Shown here one piece after another: positions 50,347-59,678 of a stretch of 64,000 nucleotides of DNA. The stretch covers positions 1-64,000 of the forward strand of contig QOQW01000024.1 of NCBI GenBank assembly GCA_003327425.1, read 5' to 3'. Origin of the DNA: Candidatus Ozemibacter sibiricus. GTDB taxonomy: Bacteria; Muiribacteriota; Ozemobacteria; Ozemobacterales; Ozemobacteraceae. Under the pieces are notes generated by a model. It was not told where the DNA came from and ran no database searches. It saw only the letters and a program-made list of their open reading frames with translations. Positions within the stretch are counted from its first letter, which is position 1, and every line of letters begins with the position of its first letter. A program made the position numbers and the translations under genes.

Positions 50347-51879
50347 ATGATCTGGCTGCGGCGGACGGTGCAGGGGACGTGCCTGCTCGGGTTCGTCCTG
50401 CTGTTCCTGCGAGCGCGGTTCCCCTTCCATCCTGATCCTGCACCAGATCTGCTCTTGCGGGCGAGCCCGCTGGCTCCCCTGTTCGTGGGGTGGGTCGAAC
50501 GGGCCATTCCCTGGAACCTCTGGCCGGGGCTGCTGGTGCTGGCCATGACACCCTGGCTGGGGCGGTTCTTCTGCGGATGGTTCTGCCCGCTGGGCAGTCT
50601 CCTCGATCTGGTCGGGCGCTGGCTGGCTCCCAGCTCCCCCGAGCGCACGGGAAGCCAGACCCCCGCCTGGCCCCGCGCCAAATACCTGCTGTTATGGGCA
50701 ATGGTGGTGGCCGCCACCGGGGGCCTGGCGCTCTGGACCTGGTTCGATCCGTTGGGCCTCCTCAATCGGGGCATGGCCGTCGTTCTCTATCCCATCGGGA
50801 CCTGGCTGGTGCTGGGCCTCCTCGGCCTGCTCGCGTTGGTTCCTGGGGCCGAAGGCCTGGCCGCCGCCGGGCGAGCCTGGATCAAACGCTGGATCATGCC
50901 TGAACCGCAGGCCCTTCCGGCCTTCCTCTGGCCCACGCTGATCTTCTTCCTGGGCGTGCTGACCACGGAATGGGTCGCTCGCCGCTGGTGGTGCCGGTCG
51001 CTGTGCCCGGTGGGGGCCCTGCTGGGCCTCTGCGCACGGTTCCGGGTGTGGCCGCGGCAGGTCGACCAAACCTGTGTCCAGTGCCGCCAATGCGCCCGGC
51101 GTTGCCCCATGGGAGCCATTCCCCCCGACGATGTCACCGCCACCTCGCCCCTCGAATGCACCGTCTGTCTGGAATGCCTTGATCATTGTCCGGTGGGCAT
51201 CCGGGCCATCTCGTTCGGGCCGGCCCGGCCCACCGGCCATCCGCTGCCGGTGGCGGCGGGGCGTCGCTCCTTCTTGCAGGCGGCCGGCCTCGGTCTGCTG
51301 GCGGCCGCCGGCCATCGCCTGGCCCACCCCGACCCCGAAGGGCGGGCCCGCCTGCTGCGGCCGCCGGGCGCCCGCCCCGAACCGGCCTTCCTCGATCGCT
51401 GCATCCGATGCCTGGCCTGCGTGCGGGTCTGCGCCTCCAACGGGGCCTGCCTGCACCCGACCGGACTCGAGTTCGGCCCGGCCGCTCTCTGGACGCCCCG
51501 GGCCATCATGAAGACCGGCTATTGCGAATACAACTGCAACCTCTGCGGGGAAGTCTGCCCCACCGGCGCGATCCGCCGGCTGCCCCTGCCCGAGAAGCAG
51601 AAACGGCCGATGGGCCTGGCGTATTTCAACAAGAACCTGTGCATCCCCTATGCGCGGTTCACCGACTGCCTCGTTTGCGAGGAACACTGCCCCTTGCCTG
51701 CCAAGGCCATCCAGATCCATGAACGCGAGGTCGAGCTGCCCGGGGGCGGCCAAACAATCGTGAAATTCCCCTACGTGGTCCGTGAACGCTGCATCGGATG
51801 CGGCATCTGCGAGCACAAATGCCCGCTGCCCGGCTCGCCCGGCGTCTACGTCGTCGCCGAAAACGAGCAGCGGGCCTGA
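50347..51879 (+). CDS. Membrane polyferredoxin, NapH-like with extra 4Fe-4S domains
   Basis: 510 aa. About five membrane helices with the two quinol-side cysteine motifs of NapH/CcoG-type proteins: [10 protein letters not shown] and [11 protein letters not shown] cytoplasmic 4Fe-4S pair follows ([24 protein letters not shown]). Then an internal twin-arginine-like hydrophobic segment ([17 protein letters not shown] near 303) precedes further cluster motifs ([45 protein letters not shown]). This topology would put the last clusters on the far side of the membrane from the first pair. Likely passes electrons to the adjacent exported DUF362 protein. Confidence 0.83.
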   Translation: MIWLRRTVQGTCLLGFVLLFLRARFPFHPDPAPDLLLRASPLAPLFVGWVERAIPWNLWPGLLVLAMTPWLGRFFCGWFCPLGSLLDLVGRWLAPSSPERTGSQTPAWPRAKYLLLWAMVVAATGGLALWTWFDPLGLLNRGMAVVLYPIGTWLVLGLLGLLALVPGAEGLAAAGRAWIKRWIMPEPQALPAFLWPTLIFFLGVLTTEWVARRWWCRSLCPVGALLGLCARFRVWPRQVDQTCVQCRQCARRCPMGAIPPDDVTATSPLECTVCLECLDHCPVGIRAISFGPARPTGHPLPVAAGRRSFLQAAGLGLLAAAGHRLAHPDPEGRARLLRPPGARPEPAFLDRCIRCLACVRVCASNGACLHPTGLEFGPAALWTPRAIMKTGYCEYNCNLCGEVCPTGAIRRLPLPEKQKRPMGLAYFNKNLCIPYARFTDCLVCEEHCPLPAKAIQIHEREVELPGGGQTIVKFPYVVRERCIGCGICEHKCPLPGSPGVYVVAENEQRA

Positions 51880-51907
51880 AAAATTCCACTTCACCAGGAG
51901 AAGAACC

Positions 51908-52105
51908 ATGCCTGACTGCCGTGCCAAGAACGCCAAGCGGTGCACCTGCACCTATGAGCCCTGCTCGCGCAAGGGCAACTGCTGCGACTGTCTGCACTAC
52001 CACCGCATGAATGGCGAGATTCCCGGCTGCTTCTTCACGCCGCAGGGCGAGCGCACCTACGACCGCAGCATCGCCGCCTTCATCGCCGACCAGAAGCGCC
52101 GCTGA
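51908..52105 (+). CDS. Small cysteine-rich protein, DUF6485-like
   Basis: 65 aa from ATG 51908 (AGGAG upstream). Eight cysteines, mostly paired: [22 protein letters not shown] and GCFF. It resembles the DUF6485 family of small anaerobe proteins; function unknown, probably metal or cluster binding. 28 nt after the polyferredoxin gene, and the last gene before the terminator. Confidence 0.75.
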   Translation: MPDCRAKNAKRCTCTYEPCSRKGNCCDCLHYHRMNGEIPGCFFTPQGERTYDRSIAAFIADQKRR

Positions 52106-52139
52106 TCGCCCTCGCCGCGCGCACCGGTTCGGAAAGCAC

Positions 52140-52176
52140 AACCCCCGCCGGCAACCGATGAGCCGTAGCGGGGGTT
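52140..52176. terminator. Terminator between convergent operons
   Basis: AACCCCCGC (52140-52148) pairs with GCGGGGGTT (52168-52176), with an inner CGGC/GCCG pair, followed by GATTG. Confidence 0.65.
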
Positions 52177-52214
52177 GATTGACGCCCGAGGGGAAGGGGC
52201 GACCGAGGCCCGGG

Positions 52215-53771
52215 TCAGATCTTCTGCAACAGGGCCTCGAGCACCTGCCGTCGTTTGGCTTCGTCTTGCTCGCGGCGCATGAATTCGGCGAGGCGGATGG
52301 AGAATTCGGCGTAGAGATTGAACGAGTCGCGGGCCGGCGCCACGGCGGGCACGGGAACGGCCGGGGCCTGCACGGCGTTGGCCAGCAGATCGAAACTCTC
52401 GCCCATGGCCGGAATCACGGTGGCGAACCCCTTCCGCTCGCGGATCAGACGGGCCAGTTCGTTGCGGGCTTCCTCCTCGCCATGGACGACGAAGACGGTG
52501 CCGCGCACCGTCTGGATGGCGTCGAGCCATGCGAGCAGCTCGCGCTGGTCGGCATGCCCGGAATACCCGGAGAGCTCTTCGATAGCGGCTTCCACCCGCA
52601 CCTCCTCGCCATGGATGCGGACGGTCTTGGCGCCGTCGAGGAGCAGGCGGCCGAGGGTGCCTTCCGCCTGGTAGCCGACGAACAACACCGTCGAGTCGCG
52701 GCGCCAGAGGTTGTGCTTGAGGTGGTGCTTGATCCGGCCGGCGTCGCACATGCCGCTGGCCGACAGGATGATCAGGCCTTTCTTGCCATTCAGGGCCATC
52801 GAGTCTTGCGCCGACACCGTGTAGCGGATGCAGGGATGCTCGAAGATGCTGCCTTGCTTCTGCAACAAAGCCGTGGCGTCGTCGTCATAGAGATCGGGAT
52901 ATTTGGCGAACACCTTGGCGGCATTGATCGCCAGCGGGGAATCGATGATCACCTCGGTGCGCGGGATCGAGCCGCGGTCCATCAGGATGATCAGATCGTG
53001 CATCAAATCCTGGGTGCGTTCGACGGCGAAGGCGGGAATGATCAGGTTGCCGCCGCGCCGGAGCGAGGAACAGACGATCTCGGTCAGGCGTTGCAGCCGC
53101 TTGGCCTTGTTCTCGGGCGGGCGGGCCCGATGGCCATAGGTCGATTCCACCAGCAGGTAATCGGTTTCCGTCACGAGCTCGGGGTCTTCGACGATGGGGC
53201 GGTCCTTGGCACCCAGGTCGCCAGAGAAGACCACCTTTCGAGTGTGGCCGCCCTCACGCAACATCACCTCGAGGAAGGCCGAACCCAGCACATGGCCGGC
53301 GTTGCGGAAATGGACCTCGACGTGGTCGCTGAGCAGAAGGCGCTCGTCGACCGCCTCGATGAGGGGCAGGGTGGCCTCGACGTCTGCGATCGTGTAGATC
53401 GGCTCGAGGATTTCCCGTCCCTGACGGGCATTCCGCTTGTTCTTCAATTCGACTTCGCTCTCCTGGATGCGAGCCGAATCGGGCAGCATGAACCCCATCA
53501 GGTCGACGGTCGGCGGGGTCGCGTAGATCTTGCCGCGGAAGCCCTTCTTGACCAGCTTCGGCAGCAGGCCGGTATGGTCGATGTGGGCGTGGGTGACCAA
53601 CACGAAGTCGATGGCGGCCGGGTCGAAGGCGAATTCGCCGTAGTTCAGGGCTTTCAGGGTCTTGTTGCCCTGGAACATGCCGCAATCGACGAGGAACTGC
53701 GTCGAGCCGACCTCGACCCGGTAGCAGGAGCCGGTCACCATGCCGGCGGCCCCGTGAAAATGGATCTTCAT
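52215..53771 (-). CDS. Beta-CASP metallo-beta-lactamase RNase
   Basis: 518 aa. THAHIDHTGLLPKL is MBL motif 2 (HxHxDH), NAGHVLGSAF motif 3 and FSGDLGAKDRP motif 4. Beta-CASP motifs follow: ESTYGHR, IIPAFAVERTQDL, ILSASGMCDAGRI and SGYSGHADQRELLAW. These define the CPSF73/RNase J-like fold in its bacterial short form. The C-terminal 60 residues are a linker plus a helix. Predicted cytoplasmic RNA endo- or exonuclease. Last gene of a four-gene cluster with TldD/TldE. Confidence 0.88.
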   Translation of the reverse strand: MKIHFHGAAGMVTGSCYRVEVGSTQFLVDCGMFQGNKTLKALNYGEFAFDPAAIDFVLVTHAHIDHTGLLPKLVKKGFRGKIYATPPTVDLMGFMLPDSARIQESEVELKNKRNARQGREILEPIYTIADVEATLPLIEAVDERLLLSDHVEVHFRNAGHVLGSAFLEVMLREGGHTRKVVFSGDLGAKDRPIVEDPELVTETDYLLVESTYGHRARPPENKAKRLQRLTEIVCSSLRRGGNLIIPAFAVERTQDLMHDLIILMDRGSIPRTEVIIDSPLAINAAKVFAKYPDLYDDDATALLQKQGSIFEHPCIRYTVSAQDSMALNGKKGLIILSASGMCDAGRIKHHLKHNLWRRDSTVLFVGYQAEGTLGRLLLDGAKTVRIHGEEVRVEAAIEELSGYSGHADQRELLAWLDAIQTVRGTVFVVHGEEEARNELARLIRERKGFATVIPAMGESFDLLANAVQAPAVPVPAVAPARDSFNLYAEFSIRLAEFMRREQDEAKRRQVLEALLQKI

Positions 53772-53809
53772 CTCCGACCTCTCTTCCGCCCCGCGCGGCC
53801 GACGGTTCG

Positions 53810-54247
53810 CTACTTGCTGGAACGGACGGCCGAGCGCAGAGGCAGTTTCTTTTTCTTGGCGTACTGCAGCAATTTTTCGCGACGCAGCGGATGTTCGACG
53901 TGGTAGACGGTCTCGGGAGCGGTATCGAGCGTATAGGACAGGTCGATGATGCTGCCGAATTCATTGTAGGTGACGCTGACGGCGGCGACGTTGCCGTCCC
54001 GCGGCGTTTCGAAGGTCTTGGGCAGATAGCCAATCAGACCATAGCGGCCCTTGTCGAGGCAGTAGGCCGCCTTTTTCAGCTCGGGGGGCAGCTTCTCGTA
54101 TTCGCCCGCCAGCAAGGGAATGTAGGTGAACACGGTGCCGAGGTCTCCCGAATCGAGCAGCACGGCATAGGGTCGGGAGAAGCTCGGCAGTTTCAGAGCC
54201 TGCCGGATGTCTTCGAGAAGCTGCGGCGTGACGGTGATGATGGCCAT
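53810..54247 (-). CDS. Conserved-looking small protein of unknown family
   Basis: 145 aa from ATG 54247 (AGGAA upstream). Starts MAIITVTPQLLEDIRQAL and shows alternating helix/strand character with a basic C-terminus (YAKKKKLPLRSAVRSSK). No transmembrane helix, signal or metal motif. Codon use matches its neighbours. Located 48 nt after tldE and 38 nt before the beta-CASP gene, so it is likely co-transcribed. I cannot assign a function. Confidence 0.6.
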   Translation of the reverse strand: MAIITVTPQLLEDIRQALKLPSFSRPYAVLLDSGDLGTVFTYIPLLAGEYEKLPPELKKAAYCLDKGRYGLIGYLPKTFETPRDGNVAAVSVTYNEFGSIIDLSYTLDTAPETVYHVEHPLRREKLLQYAKKKKLPLRSAVRSSK

Positions 54248-54295
54248 GGGCGTTCCTGGTGCTTGCTGGTGGATTGGGGCGGCGCCATCGCGTCG

Positions 54296-55639
54296 TCAGA
54301 ACGTGGTGGCGCCCGAGAAGGAGAAGGAGCCGATGCGCAGGGCAGGGACCACCGTGCTGCCATAGGTGTTGATGAACTGTCGGGTGGTGGCCCCGATGGC
54401 TTCGACCCGTTGCAGGGCTTCGAGAATGGAGGCGGTGAACCGGAGGTTCTTGATGCCGCGCGTAATCTGGCCGTCTTCGATGAGGAAGGTGCCGTCGCGG
54501 GTCATGCCGGTCAAAATGGTCTGACGCGGCTGGACCGGGTTGACATAGTGGAAGCGAGTGACCCAGATGCCCCTGGTGATGCCCTTGGCCAGCTCGGTCT
54601 TGGGCGTGGCCCCCGGGGCCATGAACAGATGGAGCGGGATCGGGCCATAGGAATTGGGCGCCGGCAGGGCGTGCCCGGTATTATCGACCTTGGCTAGGCT
54701 GGCAGTCTGGTGGTCGTACACGGGGTCGCCGGCGATGCCGCTCTTCACCAGATCGACCCGGCGTTTGGCCACGCCCTCGAAATCGAAGGGCTGGGCCAGG
54801 CCGCGCGGATCGAGGCCGTCGTCCCAGATCGAGATGCCCGGCGCCGCGATCGGCTGGCCCCGTTTCTCATTGAGGAAGGTCCGGCCTTCGCGGTAGGCCA
54901 TGCCGTTGAACCCGAGGTAGGCCAGGAAGCCGATGAGATTGGCCACCGCGTATTCTTCGAGCACCACCGGATACTCCCCGGCGGGCAGATCGATCGGGTG
55001 GCGGCTGCGCTCGGCCTTGTCGATGGCTTCACGGGCGAGGGCATCGACGTCGAGGTCATGCACATCGATGGCGCTGGCGTTGGCGAAACCCGAGCTGTCA
55101 TCGGACATCACGACCGTGTTGAAATCGGCGACGGTCGCCGGTTGGTAGCGGAACACGCCCTTGGAATTGGCGATGGCGATCTCGCGCAGGCCGGTCTCGA
55201 AGGCGCCCGCCGCCCGCAGGCCTTTCGCCTGGCACGCTTCGATCAGGCGGGCGACCGCTTCGGCCCGCCGCCGCGGCGTGAACCGCTCGGTCGAGGGGCG
55301 GAAGACGTCGATCGTCGGCACCGGCCGGTTGTCGGCGGGCAGCCCCGCGAAGTCGGGGTTGTCCTCCGACAGGCTGGCGGTCTGCAACGCACGCTCGACC
55401 ATCTCGCGCAGGCCGTCGCCATCGACTCGGTTGGTGCTGCCGAAACCCAGCTTCTTGCCGAGCACCACGCGCACGTGGGCCTGGGCGTTGCGCTCGACCA
55501 CGTTCTGATGGATGTAGTTCTCGGCGAAGCGGGTCAGGCCGCTCTCGTTGGTGAACACCACGACCTCGGCCTCGTCGGCGGCTTTGGCCAAGTCCAACAC
55601 TTCTCGCAGAATGCGTTCGGTCTGTTGCTGTCCGAGCAT
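54296..55639 (-). CDS. TldE/PmbA-type subunit of the TldD/E protease
   Basis: 447 aa from ATG 55639, overlapping the tldD stop by one nucleotide (TGATG). TldE fold: FTNESGLTRFAENYIHQNV, IANSKGVFRY, AGEYPVVLEEYAVANL, DDGLDPRGLAQPFDFEGV. It lacks the HExxxH zinc motif, as expected for the non-catalytic partner. The complex degrades unfolded peptides and trims some RiPP precursors (family knowledge); no RiPP genes are nearby. Confidence 0.9.
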   Translation of the reverse strand: MLGQQQTERILREVLDLAKAADEAEVVVFTNESGLTRFAENYIHQNVVERNAQAHVRVVLGKKLGFGSTNRVDGDGLREMVERALQTASLSEDNPDFAGLPADNRPVPTIDVFRPSTERFTPRRRAEAVARLIEACQAKGLRAAGAFETGLREIAIANSKGVFRYQPATVADFNTVVMSDDSSGFANASAIDVHDLDVDALAREAIDKAERSRHPIDLPAGEYPVVLEEYAVANLIGFLAYLGFNGMAYREGRTFLNEKRGQPIAAPGISIWDDGLDPRGLAQPFDFEGVAKRRVDLVKSGIAGDPVYDHQTASLAKVDNTGHALPAPNSYGPIPLHLFMAPGATPKTELAKGITRGIWVTRFHYVNPVQPRQTILTGMTRDGTFLIEDGQITRGIKNLRFTASILEALQRVEAIGATTRQFINTYGSTVVPALRIGSFSFSGATTF

Positions 55640-57075
55640 CACGCCACCCCCACGCGCACACGGCGGAAGCGGGCCGGGGCGCACCCGTGCCCGACGTGGG
55701 CGATCTGCGAGGGTTCGCCCTTGCCGCAGTTGGGCGTTCCCCACAGGCCCCAGTGCTTCTCGTTGCAGATCGCATCGCAATTGGCCCAGAATTCCGGGGT
55801 CAGCCCGGTGTAGGTCGCGTTCTTGATCAGGCGGCCGAGGCGGCCGTTCTTGATCTCGTAGGCGGCTTCCGTGCCGAATTGGAAGTTGACCCGCTTGTCA
55901 TCGATCGACCAGGATTTGTTGGTGATCAGGTAGAGTCCTTCGTCGGTGTCGGCGATCAGATCGTCGAACGACCAGGTGCCGGGGGCCAGGTTGACGTTGG
56001 TCATGCGCACGATCGGGATGCGGTTCCAGCTGCAGGCCCGATTGGCCCCGCTGCTCGGGTGGCCGATCTCGGCCGCCGTCTCCCGATTCGACAGGTAGCC
56101 GACGAAGATGCCGTTTTTGACGATGTCGGTGCGGCAGGCCGCCACGCCGTCATCGTCGTAGCCGAAGGTGCCCAGCCCGTTGGGGACGGTGCCATCTTGG
56201 TACAGATTGACGATGTCCGAGCCGTAGCGGAAGGTGCCGAGTTTGTCGGGGGTCAGGAAGGAGGTGCCGGCGTAGCTGGCTTCCATGCCCAGGGCCCGAT
56301 CGAGTTCGACGGCGTGGCCGCACGATTCGTGGATCTGCAGCGCCAACTGGGTCGGATCGAGGATGATCGTCGTTACCATGCTCGGACAGGTCGGCGCCGT
56401 CAGCAGGGCGCGGCACTCCTCGGCGATGCGCCGGGCGTTGCCGGGCAGATCCATGGCTCGGATGTGCTCGAACCCGCCGGTCAGTTGCTGCCGGCCGAAC
56501 GAATTGGGGTAGCTGCGCTTCTGGACATCACCGGCCCCGACGGCGGTGCATTCGATACCGCCGCCTGATTCCAGCAGATCCTGGCGGATGTACGAGCCTT
56601 CGGTGTTGGCGAAATGCTTCTCGATGCGCAAGAAGCCCAGCGAGGTGCGAGCCACCTTGATGTCTGGCACCTCGCGCATGGCGGCATCGGCTTTCAGCAT
56701 CAGATCGAGTTTCTGCTCGAGCGAAATGGCGAACGGGTCTTCCACGAAGGGCGTGCGGTAGTGGTCGATGACGGCGGGGCGCCCTGGGAAGCTGATGCCG
56801 CCTGCCTTGCGGGCCAGCCCTGAGCAGCGGGCGACCTCGACCGCCTCGCGCACGACGCGTTCCCACAAGGCGAGGGTGGGGCTCGAGCTGAAACCCCAGG
56901 CGCCGTCGACCAGGACCCGGACGCCGAAACCCTCGTCGGTGTTCTTGGACAAGCCTTCCACCCGGCCGTTTTTCACGGTCAGGATCTCATTCTCTTCGCG
57001 CAGGAATCGGACGTCGGCATACTGTGCCCCCTGCGACCGGGCCGCATCGACGATTTTGAAGAGTTGCTCTTTCAT
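55639..57075 (-). CDS. tldD: TldD-type metalloprotease subunit
   Basis: 478 aa from ATG 57075; a TTG four codons upstream is possible. Zinc motif HESCGHAVELD (HExxxH) near 247, and GMEASYAGTSF after it, identify the catalytic subunit. LSKNTDEGFGVRVLVDG lies in the N-terminal domain. Pairs with the following TldE. Confidence 0.92.
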   Translation of the reverse strand: MKEQLFKIVDAARSQGAQYADVRFLREENEILTVKNGRVEGLSKNTDEGFGVRVLVDGAWGFSSSPTLALWERVVREAVEVARCSGLARKAGGISFPGRPAVIDHYRTPFVEDPFAISLEQKLDLMLKADAAMREVPDIKVARTSLGFLRIEKHFANTEGSYIRQDLLESGGGIECTAVGAGDVQKRSYPNSFGRQQLTGGFEHIRAMDLPGNARRIAEECRALLTAPTCPSMVTTIILDPTQLALQIHESCGHAVELDRALGMEASYAGTSFLTPDKLGTFRYGSDIVNLYQDGTVPNGLGTFGYDDDGVAACRTDIVKNGIFVGYLSNRETAAEIGHPSSGANRACSWNRIPIVRMTNVNLAPGTWSFDDLIADTDEGLYLITNKSWSIDDKRVNFQFGTEAAYEIKNGRLGRLIKNATYTGLTPEFWANCDAICNEKHWGLWGTPNCGKGEPSQIAHVGHGCAPARFRRVRVGVA

Positions 57076-57101
57076 TTCCTTCCCCAAAGTGAATTGTGTG
57101 G

Positions 57102-57130
57102 ATTGTATAGCCCGCCTATCCCTGAGTCAA
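57102..57130 (-). promoter_or_regulatory. Predicted sigma70 promoter of the tldD operon
   Basis: On the minus strand TTGACT (57130-57125), 17 nt, TACAAT (57107-57102), 27 nt before the tldD ATG. Confidence 0.6.
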
Positions 57131-57256
57131 ACTCTAATTTGAGGAAAGGCTGCGGGAGAAACCATTTTAGGCTGATCCTCACGAAGACAGACAGGGCGAT
57201 GGTCGGCTGAACAGGGGGGTCCCTGGGCCGCTCCAGAAATATGGTATCCTGGAGAT

Positions 57257-58267
57257 ATGAGCCCGCACGACCATGCCTATAAGCTGCTATTCTCGCACGC
57301 GAAGATGGTTGAGGAACTGCTGCGCGGGTTTGTCCACGAGGACTGGGTGGCGCAGGTCGATTTCTCGACGCTCGAGAAATGCAACGCTTCCTACGTGACC
57401 GATGATTTGCGTGAACGGCATAGCGATGTTATCTGGCGTGTCCGACTACGCGACCAGTGGCTCTATGTCTACCTGCTGATCGAATTTCAGTCCGAGGTAG
57501 ACCGGCTGATGAGCATTCGTATCATGACCTATCTCGGCTTGCTCTACCAGGATCTGGCCCGAACCGGCGAGGTCGCGCCGGGCCAACGGTTTCCCCCCGT
57601 TCTGCCCATCGTTCTCTACAACGGTCGGCCGCGCTGGACGGCGCCGACCAGCCTCGCCGACCTGATCGCCCCCGGGCCAGGCAAATTGCGAGATTACCTC
57701 CCACAGCTCCGCTATCTCCTGATCGATGAAGGGGCTTGCTCTGCGGAATCTCTCGCGACACGCAACCTCGTCGCCAGCCTGTTTGCGCTCGAACGCTGCC
57801 AGACCCCGCAGCAGATCAAAGAAACCCTCGAACGCTTGATCGACTGGTGGCATGAGCCAGAGCAGACAGGCCTGCGCCGCTCTTTCACCATCTGGATCGG
57901 CCGCGTTCTGCTTCCCGGGAAAGTCCCGGGAAAATATTTCCCCGAGTTTCAAGCCTTGCAGGAGGTACCACCCATGCTGGAAGAAACCGTCAAAGAATGG
58001 GTCAAAGAATGGAAGGCCCAGGGCTTGGCGGAAGGCCGAGCTGAGGGCTTGGCCAAGGGCCGGGCTGAGGGGGAACGGGCGAAAAGCCTGGAAATCGCCC
58101 GCCTCCTTCTGCAGCGTGGCGATCCTCCCGAAGAGGTCGCCCGTATCACCGGCCTGTCCCTGGATGAAATTCGGAGCATGACCCATTCCCCTCCTCCGCA
58201 CGTTTCCGATGAAGTGGCGCCCTATCAGGCAAACCCGCCCAGTGAAAAGAAATCGGAGCAACCCTGA
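57257..58267 (+). CDS. Rpn-family (transposase_31-like) PD-(D/E)XK nuclease
   Basis: 336 aa. The catalytic set of Rpn nucleases is visible: ERHSDVIWRV (Asp), YVYLLIEFQSEVD (ExQ) and RIMTYLGLLYQ. The C-terminal region carries a charged Gly-rich repeat (GLAEGRAEGLAKGRAEGER), often a variable spot in this family, and then a helix EEVARITGLSLDEI. Family members promote recombination and can be toxic or act in phage defence. No IR or TSD is seen, so there is no evidence of a mobile element. Start has GGAG only three nt away. Confidence 0.85.
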   Translation: MSPHDHAYKLLFSHAKMVEELLRGFVHEDWVAQVDFSTLEKCNASYVTDDLRERHSDVIWRVRLRDQWLYVYLLIEFQSEVDRLMSIRIMTYLGLLYQDLARTGEVAPGQRFPPVLPIVLYNGRPRWTAPTSLADLIAPGPGKLRDYLPQLRYLLIDEGACSAESLATRNLVASLFALERCQTPQQIKETLERLIDWWHEPEQTGLRRSFTIWIGRVLLPGKVPGKYFPEFQALQEVPPMLEETVKEWVKEWKAQGLAEGRAEGLAKGRAEGERAKSLEIARLLLQRGDPPEEVARITGLSLDEIRSMTHSPPPHVSDEVAPYQANPPSEKKSEQP

Positions 58268-58543
58268 GGGCGCTGGGAAGTTTTTCAGCTGCGGTGAAAA
58301 ATGCTAGAGGGCGGTAAGCCCCTCGGGCTTGCAACCATCCTGGCCATCCCGGCCTTCCCATCCCTGGGCTCGCCAGGGGCGATCCGCCTGAACGCACCAT
58401 CCGCAGGGATACCCCGCTCGGCAAGGTGTGGCGCCGCCCGCGGCCCGAAGGCAAGGCATGGCGCACGCATCGACCGCGAATCTGTGCGAGGCTAGGCGGT
58501 CGCAGAACCTCGAGCTCGAGCCAAAGGCGCTTGTCGAACGCGC

Positions 58544-59674
58544 TCAGTACGGGTCGTAGACGCGGGGCACCCGGACGTTGATCTGGCAGGTCACCTCGTA
58601 GGTGATGGTGTTGAGAACGCCCGCCCATTCATAGACGGAAATGGTCTCGTCGCCCGAGGTGCCGATCAGCACGACTTCGTCGCCAACCTGCACGTTCGTT
58701 TCCGGGCCGAGATTGCACATGGTCTGGTCCATGCAGACGCGCCCGACTACCGGGTAGCTGCGGCCGCCGATCAGCACTCGCCCTCTGTTCGAGAACAGGC
58801 GGTTGAACCCGTCGGCATACCCGGCCGGGAAGGTGGCGATCCAAGTGTCTTCAGGTGCGATCCAGGTGCGGCCGTAGCCGATCGACGTGCCGGCGGTCAC
58901 TTTCTTGAGGAAGGAGACGCGGGTCAGGAACGACAGCCCAGGTCGGAGGGGGATCGTCTGCGGCGTCTCGTGCGACGGGTAGAAGCCGTAGATCATGATG
59001 CCGGGCCTGACCATCGACAGCCACGATTCGGGGTGGGCCAGCACACCGCCGGAGTTGGCGGCATGGACGAGCAGGATCTGGCGGCCGATCCGGCTTTCGA
59101 TCGTTTCCACCGTCTTGCGGAAGAGGGCGAGCTGGCGCTGGGTGAACATCTTGTTCAGCTCGTCGCTGACCGGCAAATGCGTGAAGACGCCCTCCAGGAA
59201 CAGGTGCGGGCGGTGCTTCTCGATGTCGTAGGCGAGATCGGGGGCGGCTTCCGGCGTCACGCCGATACGGCCCATGCCGGTGTCGACCTTCAAGTGGACC
59301 GGCACCCGCTTGTTCAACGCGGCGGCCACCTCGTCGAGGGCCTTGATGTTGGCCGGGTCGCACACGGTCAGCGCCAGATCATGGCGCAGCGCCGCCTCCA
59401 TCTCCTCAGGGAAGGCCGGGCTGAACTTCAAAATGGGCAGCCGGATCCCCGCTTCCCGCAACTGGATGCCCTCAGGCACGGTGGCGACGCCGAGCCAATC
59501 GACCCCGATCCGTTCGGCCATGCGCGACACCTCGACCGCACCGTGCCCGTAGGCATTGGCCTTGACCGCGATCAGAATCTTGCGACCAGGGCCGACCGCC
59601 TCCCGGATGCCTTCGATGTTGAATCGGATGTTCTGCAGATGGATGCGGGCGTGCGTCTGATACAACATGGGCAT
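58544..59674 (-). CDS. alr: Alanine racemase (fold type III), in ornithine operon
   Basis: 376 aa. AVKANAYGHG holds the PLP Lys38. SIGYGRTW near 270 has the catalytic Tyr, and RPGIMIYG and VGRVCMDQTM are family motifs. Interconverts L- and D-alanine. It starts 5 nt after the ornithine racemase stop, so translation is probably linked. A second basic-amino-acid racemase activity is possible but unsupported by sequence alone. Confidence 0.9.
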   Translation of the reverse strand: MPMLYQTHARIHLQNIRFNIEGIREAVGPGRKILIAVKANAYGHGAVEVSRMAERIGVDWLGVATVPEGIQLREAGIRLPILKFSPAFPEEMEAALRHDLALTVCDPANIKALDEVAAALNKRVPVHLKVDTGMGRIGVTPEAAPDLAYDIEKHRPHLFLEGVFTHLPVSDELNKMFTQRQLALFRKTVETIESRIGRQILLVHAANSGGVLAHPESWLSMVRPGIMIYGFYPSHETPQTIPLRPGLSFLTRVSFLKKVTAGTSIGYGRTWIAPEDTWIATFPAGYADGFNRLFSNRGRVLIGGRSYPVVGRVCMDQTMCNLGPETNVQVGDEVVLIGTSGDETISVYEWAGVLNTITYEVTCQINVRVPRVYDPY

Positions 59675-59678
59675 CGCG

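Noticed and set aside
57257-58267. Insertion sequence
   Set aside because: The protein is transposase_31-like only in family name. It has no terminal inverted repeats or target duplication, and Rpn proteins are stand-alone nucleases.
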